Below, piece by piece: positions 47,943-55,019 of a stretch of DNA of 64,000 nt. Position numbers and translations under genes: made by a program. The first letter of the stretch is position 1; each line of letters begins with the position of its first letter. The DNA is from Stenotrophomonas humi (GTDB lineage Bacteria > Pseudomonadota > Gammaproteobacteria > Xanthomonadales > Xanthomonadaceae). A model generated the notes under the pieces. That model did not search any database. It was not told where the DNA came from and saw nothing but the letters and a program-made list of their open reading frames with translations. Location: contig NZ_LDJI01000013.1 of assembly GCF_001431415.1 (NCBI RefSeq), forward strand, positions 141,677-205,676, in the 5' to 3' direction.

Positions 47943-48079
47943 GTAGGAGCGGCCACGGCCGCGAAGCTCATGGCGGTTGAGGCGTCAGCCAGACAACAAG
48001 TGCAACGAGCCGGCCGCGATGGCGGTTGCCACGTCGATCGTGAACATTGGTGGCTTCGCGCCCGAAGGCGCTCCTGCAA
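47943..48079. repeat. REP doublet (REPIN-like) between dnaQ and the PP2C gene
   Basis: The left copy starts GTAGGAGCGGCCACGGCCGC (47943). The right copy (48054-48079) is in the opposite orientation; its minus strand reads GCAGGAGCGCCTTCGGGCGC. Two GTAG-class palindromes facing each other about 85 bases apart, near the 3' ends of convergent genes, fit REP/REPIN organisation. Confidence 0.75.
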
Positions 48080-48091
48080 CGCCGCTGTACC

Positions 48092-48796
48092 TCAGTGGCA
48101 GCGCACGAGGATGGCGGTGACGTTGTCGGAGCCACCGCCATCGAGTGCGGCGGCCACCAGTGCATCCACGCATTCCTGCGCGCTGCAGTCGGCATGTGCC
48201 AGCGCTTCGGAAAGGCTGTTGTCGTCCACTTCCTCGGTCAGGCCGTCGCTGCACAGCAGCAGTTGCATGCCAGGGCGTAGTTCGCCGGTCATCGTGGCCA
48301 CGTTGAGGTGCGCCGGGTCGGTGACGCCCAATGCCTGGGTGACGACATTGCGGTGAGGATGCGCGCGGGCCTGCTCGGCGGTGAGGCTGCCCTGTGCAAT
48401 CAGTTCCTGCACGTAGCTGTGGTCCTGGCTGAGCTGGGCCAGCTTGCCGTCGCGCCACAGGTAGGCGCGGCTGTCTCCTACCCAGGCCACTTCGAAGCGG
48501 TTGCCCTGGACCCGTGCGGCGACCACGGTGGTGCCCATCGGCAGGCTGTCGTTGCGCCGCCGCGAAGTGCGGATGATTTCTTCGTCGGCGATGCGGATGG
48601 CTTGCGTCAGCGCGGTGCCGTTGCGGATCTCGCGCACGATGGTTTCCCGCGCCAATGCGCTGGCAACTTCGCCGCAGGCATGGCCACCCATGCCGTCTGC
48701 AACCAGCCACAGGCTCAACTCACCGTCACCGTAGTAGGTGTCTTCATTGAGCTGGCGACGCAGGCCGACGTGGCTGAGGTGTCCGAATTCGATCAT
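48092..48796 (-). CDS. PP2C-family serine/threonine protein phosphatase
   Basis: 234 residues from ATG 48796. PPM/PP2C motifs in order: SHVGLRRQLNEDTYY (motif 1 Asp), LVADGMGGHACGE (metal-binding DGMGG), VVAARVQGNRFEVAWVGDSRAY cut here as WVGDSRAY, SDGLTEEV and GGGSDNVTAIL (terminal Asp). Stp/PrpC-like, it would reverse Ser/Thr phosphorylation, but no kinase gene is adjacent. Confidence 0.92.
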   Translation of the reverse strand: MIEFGHLSHVGLRRQLNEDTYYGDGELSLWLVADGMGGHACGEVASALARETIVREIRNGTALTQAIRIADEEIIRTSRRRNDSLPMGTTVVAARVQGNRFEVAWVGDSRAYLWRDGKLAQLSQDHSYVQELIAQGSLTAEQARAHPHRNVVTQALGVTDPAHLNVATMTGELRPGMQLLLCSDGLTEEVDDNSLSEALAHADCSAQECVDALVAAALDGGGSDNVTAILVRCH

Positions 48797-48942
48797 GGAT
48801 GCCCAGGTGGGCCAGGGTTCGGCGGGATGGCAACGCATCATCGCGTTCATGGACGTGCACGGCAAGCGTCGCAGCGGGGCGGAGTCGGCGACTGGAAAGG
48901 TTGCGTGCAACGGCGGTTGGGAGCGTGGCTGTGAAAAAGCCC

Positions 48943-48971
48943 TTGTCGGCATTGCCAATGCCCCTTATCAT
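48943..48971 (+). promoter_or_regulatory. Promoter of tRNA-Ser(CGA)
   Basis: TTGTCG (48943-48948), 17-base spacer, TATCAT (48966-48971), 27 bases before the tRNA. Confidence 0.55.
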
Positions 48972-48998
48972 TCGCACCCCGGTTCGCCGGGACCATCT

Positions 48999-49089
48999 GG
49001 AGAGGTGGCAGAGCGGTTGAATGTACCTGACTCGAAATCAGGCAGGCGTTTATAGCGCCTCGGGGGTTCGAATCCCCCCCTCTCCGCCA
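48999..49089 (+). tRNA. tRNA-Ser(CGA)
   Basis: 91 bases with CCA and a long variable arm. Acceptor GGAGAGG / CCTCTCC; anticodon loop CTCGAAA, anticodon CGA. Its 3' end is repeated downstream (see the tandem repeat entry). Confidence 0.97.
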
Positions 49090-49740
49090 GATACATGAAA
49101 ACAGCCGCCTCCGGGCGGCTTTTTTCATGGGCCAACGTTCGCAGCGCTTCCGTTCGCAAGATGGCCAGCGAAGCGAGGCGGCGGGGGGATGAGAAGCACC
49201 GGTGGGGTTCGACCGCCGGCGCAGCCGGTGGGACGGCGTAGCCGCCCGAAGGGTGAGGCGCGTAGCGCCGAATCAATCCCCCCCTCTCCGCCAGATACAT
49301 GAAAACAGCCGCCTCCGGGCGGCTTTTTTCATGGGCCAACGTTCGCAGCGCTTCCGTTCGCAAGATGGCCAGCGAAGCGAGGCGGCGGGGGGATGAGAAG
49401 CACCGGTGGGGTTCGACCGCCGGCGCAGCCGGTGGGACGGCGTAGCCGCCCGAAGGGTGAGGCGCGTAGCGCCGAATCAATCCCCCCCCCTCTCCGCCAG
49501 ATACATGAAAAAAGCCGCCTTCGGGCGGCTTTTTTCATGGGCCAACGTTCGCAGCGCTTCCGTTCGCAAAATGGCCAGCGAAGCGAGGCGGCGGGGGATG
49601 AGAAGCACCGGTGGGGTTCGACCGCCGGCGCAGCCGGTAGGACGGCGTAGCCGCCCGAAGGGTGAGGCGCGTAGCGCCGAATCAATCCCCCCTCTCCGCC
49701 AGGTACATGAAAAAAGCCGCCTTCGGGCGGCTTTTTTCAT
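49081..49740 (+). repeat. Tandem repeat carrying tRNA-Ser 3' ends and terminators, about 3.2 copies
   Basis: Units begin at 49081, 49285 and 49491 (lengths 204, 206 and 202 bases), with a partial fourth at 49693. Each starts with the last ~10-15 bases of the tRNA (TCTCCGCCAG after a C run) and a terminator hairpin AGCCGCC / GGCGGCT plus T5-6 (49103, 49307, 49513, 49715). The rest of each unit holds nested GC-rich palindromes. C-run length (6-9) explains most of the unit size variation. Open frames here on both strands follow from the repeat and look non-coding. Confidence 0.92.
49103..49125 (+). terminator. First terminator after tRNA-Ser
   Basis: AGCCGCC TCCG GGCGGCT then TTTTT, within a longer ATGAAAA ... 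TTTTCAT symmetry (49095-49128) that could work in both directions. Copies recur at 49307, 49513 and 49715. Confidence 0.88.
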
Positions 49741-49771
49741 TTCAGTACGTCAGTGCGCTGGCACGCAGGGT

Positions 49772-50149
49772 TCAGCGCAGGAGCTCGCTGGCCTTGGCTT
49801 CGGCCTCGGCGGTATTGCTGACGATCAGCATCGGGTAGCCCCAGAAATTCTCGAAGAATCTGCTGAATGCTTCGGCGTTGCGCTGCTCTTCGTCGTTGGC
49901 GGTGATATGCAGGTGGGCCTTGATCAGTTTGACGATGGCCGGCTTGTTCGCCTTCATCCAACTGGCGACCAGGCGTCGCTCGTCGATGTCAGGTTCCCCC
50001 TGGTCGAATCCGCCGCTGGCGATATAGACGAAGGGTTGCTCGCGCGCCAGAAGCGCGGACATGTCGGCAAGCACGGTTTCAGTGTTGTCAGCATTCTCCG
50101 GGGCATGGTCCAGCCGGACCAGCGGGAAGTGGGTGGAGTCAACGCGCAT
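49772..50149 (-). CDS. Small STAS/SpoIIAA-like protein, probably iron-regulated
   Basis: 125 residues from ATG 50149; AAAGGAC lies upstream. Soluble alpha/beta protein with segments like SpoIIAA-type fold proteins (PFVYIASGGFDQGEPDIDERR, then WMKANKPAIVKLIKAHLHI, and YPMLIVSNTAEAEAKASELL); the family call is tentative. A Fur-box-like site lies about 20 bases upstream on the same strand, so it should be derepressed at low iron. No function can be stated. Confidence 0.72.
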   Translation of the reverse strand: MRVDSTHFPLVRLDHAPENADNTETVLADMSALLAREQPFVYIASGGFDQGEPDIDERRLVASWMKANKPAIVKLIKAHLHITANDEEQRNAEAFSRFFENFWGYPMLIVSNTAEAEAKASELLR

Positions 50150-50169
50150 TGTCGGGAGTCCTTTTTTTG

Positions 50170-50188
50170 GAAATGAGACTCATTATCG
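50170..50188 (-). promoter_or_regulatory. Fur box before the STAS-like gene
   Basis: On the minus strand GATAATGAGTCTCATTTCC against the 19-base consensus GATAATGATWATCATTATC (about 15 matches), with near two-fold symmetry. Confidence 0.6.
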
Positions 50189-50329
50189 TTTAAAAGCGGG
50201 CTGATACAACATCGCAACGGACGAAGGTTGGCGCGCTATCGGCCGTGGCCATCGCTGACGCGATGCAGGTGCGGTGGGTTGGTTGCGGCGACGGGCTAAA
50301 CTGTGCGGCACGTTCCCCAGGTTTCTCCC

Positions 50330-50728
50330 ATGTCCGAAATCCTTGTCCCCGTTTCCTTTGGCGAGCTGCTCGACAAGATCTCGATCCTGCAGATCAAGTC
50401 CGAGCGCATGAGTGATGCCGCCAAGCTGACCAACGTACGCAACGAGCTGTCGGCGCTGGACCGTACCTGGGCCGCGCACCCGGCCGCAGCGCAGGACATC
50501 CGCGCGCTGCGCGATGACCTCAAGGCGGTCAACGAACGGCTGTGGGACATTGAGGACGACATCCGCCTGAAGGAGAAGGCGCAGGCTTTCGACGATGCCT
50601 TCGTGCAGTTGGCGCGCAGCGTCTACATCCAGAACGATGAGCGTGCGCGCATCAAGAAGGCCATCAATCTGGCGCTGGGTTCCAGCTACGTGGAAGAGAA
50701 GTCCTATCAGGACTACCGCGTCGGCTGA
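50330..50728 (+). CDS. DUF6165 family protein in an LPS core gene group
   Basis: 132 residues from ATG 50330. Mostly helical and charged (LLDKISILQIKSERM, LRDDLKAVNERLWDIEDDI). It matches the DUF6165 type of small protein often found next to heptosyltransferases in Xanthomonads. Here a GT9 enzyme and kdkA follow. Role unknown; an assembly or regulatory factor for core LPS is a guess from context. Confidence 0.8.
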   Translation: MSEILVPVSFGELLDKISILQIKSERMSDAAKLTNVRNELSALDRTWAAHPAAAQDIRALRDDLKAVNERLWDIEDDIRLKEKAQAFDDAFVQLARSVYIQNDERARIKKAINLALGSSYVEEKSYQDYRVG

Positions 50729-50800
50729 GCGGGGTGTGCAGGCTGTGATGCGCGAAGGCCGCCCGATGGGCGGCCTTTCACGTTGCGGTGCGAACGGGGC

Positions 50801-51847
50801 TCAGCGAGGGTGATCGGCGCGATAGCGCTCGAACGCGGCGATGCCGTCGTCCACGGTGATCAACGACATCACATCGTCGAATTCGATCTTGGTGCCCCAT
50901 TTCAGCTGGCTGGCCGGCTTGTCTAGATAACGGCGTGCAGCGTCGTCGTAGCGGTCCACGCAGTAGCGGCGATCCGAATACGGCCCGCTGCGTTCGGGAT
51001 TGCTGGCCGCATGCAGGCCCAGCACCTTGGTGCCCACCGCATTGGCGATGTGCATCGGCCCGGAGTCGGGGGTGACCAGCAGCGCGGCGCGGGCCAACAG
51101 CGCCGGTAACTGCTTGAGTGTGTCCTTGCCAACCAGGTCAAGCACCGGGTGCTGCATCGCCGCGATGATCGCGTCGCTGGTGTTGCGTTCCAACTCGCTG
51201 CGGCCGCCGCACAGCACCACCCGCCAGCCCTGCGCGGCAGCATGGTCGGCCAGCGCTGCGTAGCGGTCGGCATACCAGTTGCGGCGTTGGTGGCTGGAGC
51301 ACGGCGAGATCATCAGCACCGGGCGGCTATCGTCCTGCCACTGGGCATTGGCCCATTCGTGGGCTTCCGGCGGCGTGGCCAGGTTCCAGCGGACCTCGGT
51401 CTGCTTCATGCCCAGCGGTTCGCAGAAGCTGCCGATGGCATCGAGCACATGGATGCCGGGACGGTCAGGGATGCGCTCATTGATGAAGAGGCCGTGCAGA
51501 TCCTTCGAGCGTGCCTTGTCGTAGCCGATGCGGCGCCGGGCCGGGATGAAAGCCGAAAGCACATTGGCGCGGAACGCCACTTGCATCTGCAGCAGCGCCT
51601 CGAACGGTGCCGCGGGCAGTTCGCCGCGCAGCGCGCGCATGCCGGCCAGGCCGGTCTTCTTGTCGTAGACATGGAAGGTGACGCCGGGCAGGCCGTCGAG
51701 CAGTTTGTGGCCGGCCTTGTCGATCACCCAATGCAGCTCGAGCCCCGGCCGCGCGTGCTGCAGGGTGTGAACCAACGGTACGACGTGGGTCACATCGCCC
51801 AGCGCCGAGAGGCGCAAGAGGCACAGCGGGGAGGACGATGCAGGCAT
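50801..51847 (-). CDS. Glycosyltransferase family 9 (ADP-heptose:LPS heptosyltransferase-like)
   Basis: 348 residues. GT9 features: [16 protein letters not shown]-terminal loop, [23 protein letters not shown] with the RNW-type motif, and the C-terminal nucleotide site [23 protein letters not shown]. Adds heptose to Kdo of the inner core, at the cytoplasmic side of the inner membrane. WaaC or WaaF cannot be told apart by eye. It is divergent from kdkA, 21 bases apart. Confidence 0.92.
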   Translation of the reverse strand: MPASSSPLCLLRLSALGDVTHVVPLVHTLQHARPGLELHWVIDKAGHKLLDGLPGVTFHVYDKKTGLAGMRALRGELPAAPFEALLQMQVAFRANVLSAFIPARRRIGYDKARSKDLHGLFINERIPDRPGIHVLDAIGSFCEPLGMKQTEVRWNLATPPEAHEWANAQWQDDSRPVLMISPCSSHQRRNWYADRYAALADHAAAQGWRVVLCGGRSELERNTSDAIIAAMQHPVLDLVGKDTLKQLPALLARAALLVTPDSGPMHIANAVGTKVLGLHAASNPERSGPYSDRRYCVDRYDDAARRYLDKPASQLKWGTKIEFDDVMSLITVDDGIAAFERYRADHPR

Positions 51848-51868
51848 GTGTTGTTAGACTCGCTGAGA

Positions 51869-52618
51869 ATGGTCGCATTCGACGCCAATGAAGCTCTGAC
51901 GCCGTGCCGCGAAGGTCGTGGATACGGTGCCATTCTGTTCGACCGCCAGCGCTTGCGGCAAGCCGACCCCGGGTTGTTCTCGCCCGCGCAGTGGGACGGC
52001 AAGGCGCGCCCGGTGGGCGAGGGCGGCCGTGGTGGCGCCTGGTTCGTCGACGCGCCGTTTGGCCAATGTGTGCTGCGGCAGTACCTGCGCGGCGGCGTTG
52101 CCGCCAAGCTCAGCCGTGACCGCTACCTGTGGCGTGGCCCGGATCGGGCGCGCAGCTTTGCCGAGTTCCGCCTCATGCGCAAACTCATCGAGCACAAATT
52201 GCCGGTGCCGCGCCCATTGGCTGCGTTCTACATGCGCGACGGCATGACCTATCGTGCCGCGATCCTGATGGAGCGCCTGGAGAACGTACGCTCGTTGGCT
52301 GATCGCGCGCTGGTGACCGGCCGTGGCGCGCCGTGGGAGGAAACCGGCCGCTTGATCGCCCGCTTCCATCGCGCGGGGCTGGATCACGCCGACCTCAACG
52401 CACACAACATCCTGTTTGACGCAACGGGCCACGGCTGGCTGATCGACTTCGATCGCGGCGTGATGCGCATTCCCGCTACCCGCTGGCGCGAAAGCAACCT
52501 CAAGCGCCTGCTGCGCTCGCTGCTCAAGCTGCGCGGCGAACGCAGCCGCGAGGATGTGGAGAAGGATTTCGCACGGTTGCGCCGTGCCTACGATCTGGCC
52601 TGGAACCGGGGCACGTAA
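51869..52618 (+). CDS. kdkA: 3-deoxy-D-manno-octulosonic acid (Kdo) kinase
   Basis: 249 residues from ATG 51869. Protein-kinase-like fold: ATP lysine region ([17 protein letters not shown]), catalytic loop [14 protein letters not shown] and metal-binding [10 protein letters not shown]. KdkA phosphorylates Kdo at O-4 in the inner core, a step known in Haemophilus and Xanthomonads. A TAATG overlap at 52616-52620 couples it to the next gene. Adjacent heptosyltransferase supports the call. Confidence 0.94.
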   Translation: MVAFDANEALTPCREGRGYGAILFDRQRLRQADPGLFSPAQWDGKARPVGEGGRGGAWFVDAPFGQCVLRQYLRGGVAAKLSRDRYLWRGPDRARSFAEFRLMRKLIEHKLPVPRPLAAFYMRDGMTYRAAILMERLENVRSLADRALVTGRGAPWEETGRLIARFHRAGLDHADLNAHNILFDATGHGWLIDFDRGVMRIPATRWRESNLKRLLRSLLKLRGERSREDVEKDFARLRRAYDLAWNRGT

Positions 52619-53385
52619 TGAACTGGGCGTTGCGTTTTCTGGGCGTCGGCAATGCTTCGGCCGTCGAGTTGGGGTCGCCGATGTCGGTGATCGAGCGCGA
52701 TGGTCGGCCGTGGCTGACCATCGATTGTGGCGGCGAAGGACTGACTGCCTACCGTGCCCAGTACGGCGCGATGCCCGATGCGCTGTTCGTCACCCATGTG
52801 CATCTGGACCATGTGGCTGGTTTCGAGCGGTTGTTCGTCGATGCGTTCTTCAACCGGCAGCGGCGCGGCAAGGTGCGGTTGTACGTGCCGGCCACGGTGG
52901 TGCCGCTGCTGCACAAGCGGGTTGGCGACTATCCGAACGTGCTGGCCGAAGGTGGCGCCAACTTCTGGGATGCGTTCCAGCTGATCGTCGTTGGCGATGC
53001 GTTCTGGCATGAAGGCGTGCGCCTGGAAGTGTTTCCGGTACGCCACCATTGGCCGGAGACCGCTTACGGCCTGCGTCTGCAAGGCTCGGTGATGTGGAGC
53101 GGCGATACCCGACCGATTCCGGAAATGCTCGCGCGATACGCCAGCGACAACGAGCTGATCGCGCACGACTGCGGCCTGCACGGCAATCCCTCGCACACCG
53201 GTGTGGACGACCTGGAGCGCGAGTACGACGCCGCCACGCAGGCGCGGATGATGCTCTATCACTACGCCAGCGCCGCCGATGGGCGGGCGCTGCGCGCGCG
53301 CGGCCATCGCGTGGCGATGCCTGGCGAGTGCGTCGTCCTGGCCGATCCGACGGCCCCGCAGGTCGCGCTGGAAGACTTGCCCTGA
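52618..53385 (+). CDS. MBL-fold metallohydrolase
   Basis: 255 residues. Metal-binding ALFVTHVHLDHVAGFERL (HxHxDH), LIAHDCGLHG, and a C-terminal His segment. Closest in style to RNase Z-like or ComEC-type small MBL proteins; the substrate is not evident. Its start codon overlaps the kdkA stop, so the two are probably co-translated, and a link with LPS core work is possible but unproven. Confidence 0.85.
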   Translation: MNWALRFLGVGNASAVELGSPMSVIERDGRPWLTIDCGGEGLTAYRAQYGAMPDALFVTHVHLDHVAGFERLFVDAFFNRQRRGKVRLYVPATVVPLLHKRVGDYPNVLAEGGANFWDAFQLIVVGDAFWHEGVRLEVFPVRHHWPETAYGLRLQGSVMWSGDTRPIPEMLARYASDNELIAHDCGLHGNPSHTGVDDLEREYDAATQARMMLYHYASAADGRALRARGHRVAMPGECVVLADPTAPQVALEDLP

Positions 53386-53420
53386 AGAGGGGCGGCCCGT
53401 CCGTCCCGGAGGCAGTGGCC

Positions 53421-53768
53421 GTGGAGCTGGTCGCATTGGAGCGCGCCTTGCACGACCCGGCGGTGCGCGCTGATCTGAAACGTCTGGATGCCCTGCTCGA
53501 CGAAGCGTTCAGCGAGATCGGCCGTTCCGGGCGCTGTTACACGCGCGCGCAGATGCTGCAGCACCTGCCTGCCGAAGCGGCGGGAGTGCAGATCGAAGCA
53601 GAGAGATTTGCCGTGGCGCTGCTGGCGCCGGATATCGCACAGGTGCGCTATCGCAGCCGCTATCTCGATGCGGGACGGGCAGGGGAGTGGGCTGAACGCA
53701 GTTCGCTGTGGCGGCGGCAAGGCCCGACGTGGCGGCTGCTGTTCCATCAGGCAACGCCTGCACGGTAG
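53421..53768 (+). CDS. DUF4440 (NTF2-like) small protein
   Basis: 115 residues from GTG 53421, with GGAGG 8 bases upstream. The sequence VALERALHDPAVRADLKRLDALL to SSLWRRQGPTWRLLFHQATPA fits the cone-shaped NTF2/SnoaL fold of DUF4440. GTG 53415 is closer to the site and less likely. Function unknown. It may be the last gene of the kdkA-MBL unit; it ends just before the ffs gene on the other strand. Confidence 0.78.
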   Translation: MELVALERALHDPAVRADLKRLDALLDEAFSEIGRSGRCYTRAQMLQHLPAEAAGVQIEAERFAVALLAPDIAQVRYRSRYLDAGRAGEWAERSSLWRRQGPTWRLLFHQATPAR

Positions 53769-53790
53769 CAAGGGGCATCGCCGAAAAGGC

Positions 53791-53898
53791 GGTGGCCCCG
53801 CCGGCTGACCTCGGCGCCCGCGTCGATCGATACCGTTGCTGCCTTCCGGCCCTGGCGGGATTTTCGACCTAGCGTCGCGAGGGGCCGACGGGGCCACC
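53791..53898 (-). ncRNA. ffs: Signal recognition particle 4.5S RNA
   Basis: 108 bases. On the minus strand the ends GGTGGCCCCG / CGGGGCCACC pair perfectly, and the conserved apical loop reads CAGGGCCGGAAGGCAGCAAC, the GGAAG tetraloop plus Ffh-binding symmetric loop. It is followed by GCCTTTTCGGC. It binds Ffh to target membrane proteins. A GC hairpin (53912-53930) lies just upstream of its 5' end. Confidence 0.95.
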
Positions 53899-54027
53899 AT
53901 AGAGACGGTTTGGCCGCGCAGTGCGCGGCCATTCTCGATCTGGGGAAGCAGGGGCGATGGGTTCATCAGCCGCCGTGGATCACAGACCGGACACAAACCG
54001 GAGCAGATCCTGTCGTGTGCGGCGATT

Positions 54028-54050
54028 GTAGCGTATGCGTGCGGCATACG
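54028..54050 (+). repeat. GTAG-headed stem-loop, possible SMAG-like element
   Basis: GTAG then CGTATGC, GTGCG, GCATACG. Shorter than the element at 13002; could equally be a chance palindrome. Confidence 0.35.
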
Positions 54051-54137
54051 GCCAGATCCGCGGTTTGAACCTCATGTAACCCGGCAGCGGCTGCGATAGG
54101 CCATTGCCGGCCCCGTTGGCTAGAATGCCGGCCCATC

Positions 54138-54183
54138 GGAGGACGACCTCCCCCAGCACGGGAACGTATCCAGGACGGCCTGG
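54138..54183 (+). promoter_or_regulatory. Guanidine-II (mini-ykkC) riboswitch
   Basis: Two stem-loops with ACGR loops: GGAGG ACGA CCTCC (54138-54151) and CCAGG ACGG CCTGG (54170-54183), joined by an 18-base linker and followed by CCCCCTCAAGGAGG, the anti-Shine-Dalgarno/Shine-Dalgarno pair. A TAGAAT -10 (54121-54126) places the transcription start just before the first hairpin. Guanidine binding exposes the ribosome site of the gene below. Confidence 0.93.
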
Positions 54184-54202
54184 CCCCCTCAAGGAGGCTT
54201 TC

Positions 54203-54520
54203 ATGGCTTGGATCTATCTGTTGATTGCGGGTTTGCTGGAAATCGTCTGGGCATTGGCGATGAAACAGTCCCATGGTTTCACCAAGCTGGTCCCCAGCAT
54301 CGTCACCATCGTTGGCATGATCGCCAGCTTCTGGCTGCTGGCTGTGGCCATGCGCACCCTGCCGCTGGGCACCGCGTACACCATCTGGACCGGCATCGGC
54401 GCGGTGGGTGCGTTCCTGATCGGCATCTTCTTCCTCGGTGAGCACGTCAGCGCGATGCGTATCGGCGCCGCCGTGCTGATCGTCAGCGGGTTGGTGTTGA
54501 TGAAGTTGTCGAGCAGCTGA
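54203..54520 (+). CDS. sugE: Guanidinium exporter of the SMR family
   Basis: 105 residues from ATG 54203, with AAGGAGG upstream. Four transmembrane helices (MAWIYLLIAGLLEIVWALAMK with the SMR Glu13, then IVGMIASFWLLAVAM, LPLGTAYTIWTGIGAVGAFLIG, and the C-terminal span). SugE/Gdx proteins export guanidinium in exchange for protons. The riboswitch directly before it supports Gdx function. The 3' end overlaps the convergent GNAT gene by 38 bases. Confidence 0.95.
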   Translation: MAWIYLLIAGLLEIVWALAMKQSHGFTKLVPSIVTIVGMIASFWLLAVAMRTLPLGTAYTIWTGIGAVGAFLIGIFFLGEHVSAMRIGAAVLIVSGLVLMKLSSS

Positions 54521-54980
54521 GAGCGGCGCGGTTGTCGTCCACCGACAACCGCATTTCCACCGCATCCAGGCCCGGACCGTGTCCATCGGGCACGATCCGG
54601 GTCACCGCAAAACCCAGGCGTTCGTAAAAGGCCTGGGTGTGCTGGCTGGTGCTCAGTGCGATGTGTTTGATGTCCGGGTGCTGCAAGGCCTGTTGCAGGC
54701 GGGCGTTGGCCAGTTGCCGGCCCAGTCCCTGGCGATGGTGGCTGCGCAGCACCATTCCCCAACAGAAGCCGGCGATGCCCGTGGCATTGACGGAAAGGCC
54801 GCCGCAGGCAAGGATGCGCCCGTGTTCTTCGATGACCTGGTAAGCGCACTGCATGGCCTGGTCATCGAGAAACCGCTGGAAATCAATGCGCTCGCCGCTC
54901 GCAAAATACCCCGGCACATTGCTGTCGAATACCGACAGGCAGCCAGCGGCATCAGCAGGTTGATAAGCGCGTAGCGTCAT
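54483..54980 (-). CDS. GNAT family N-acetyltransferase
   Basis: 165 residues. Acetyl-CoA site SHHRQGLGRQLANARLQQAL (R/QxxGxG/A) and the C-terminal AFYERLGFAVTRI segment are typical of GNAT enzymes. The substrate cannot be read from sequence. It overlaps the 3' end of sugE, so the two genes may affect each other's mRNA. Confidence 0.88.
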   Translation of the reverse strand: MTLRAYQPADAAGCLSVFDSNVPGYFASGERIDFQRFLDDQAMQCAYQVIEEHGRILACGGLSVNATGIAGFCWGMVLRSHHRQGLGRQLANARLQQALQHPDIKHIALSTSQHTQAFYERLGFAVTRIVPDGHGPGLDAVEMRLSVDDNRAALSCSTTSSTPTR

Positions 54981-55019
54981 GCGCGTGAATGTAGCGCATG
55001 ACGCTGGGCCCGCTGCGGA

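Noticed and set aside
49081..49740. Repeat array as a CRISPR or an integrative-element attachment-site array
   Set aside because: Units are ~204 bases with whole-unit identity, so there are no short repeats with unique spacers. No integrase or cas gene lies nearby. The tRNA 3' ends are better explained by tandem duplication.
49406..50176. 256-residue plus-strand frame running from the repeats into the STAS-like gene region
   Set aside because: It follows the repeat units and then runs antisense to the supported minus-strand gene with its own ribosome site.
54025..54030. TACAAT on the minus strand as the ffs -10 box
   Set aside because: It lies over 125 bases from the 5' end of the 4.5S RNA, and no matching -35 box is found.
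53966..54586. 206-residue minus-strand frame covering the riboswitch and sugE
   Set aside because: sugE, with its riboswitch and ribosome site, is decisive; this frame is antisense.
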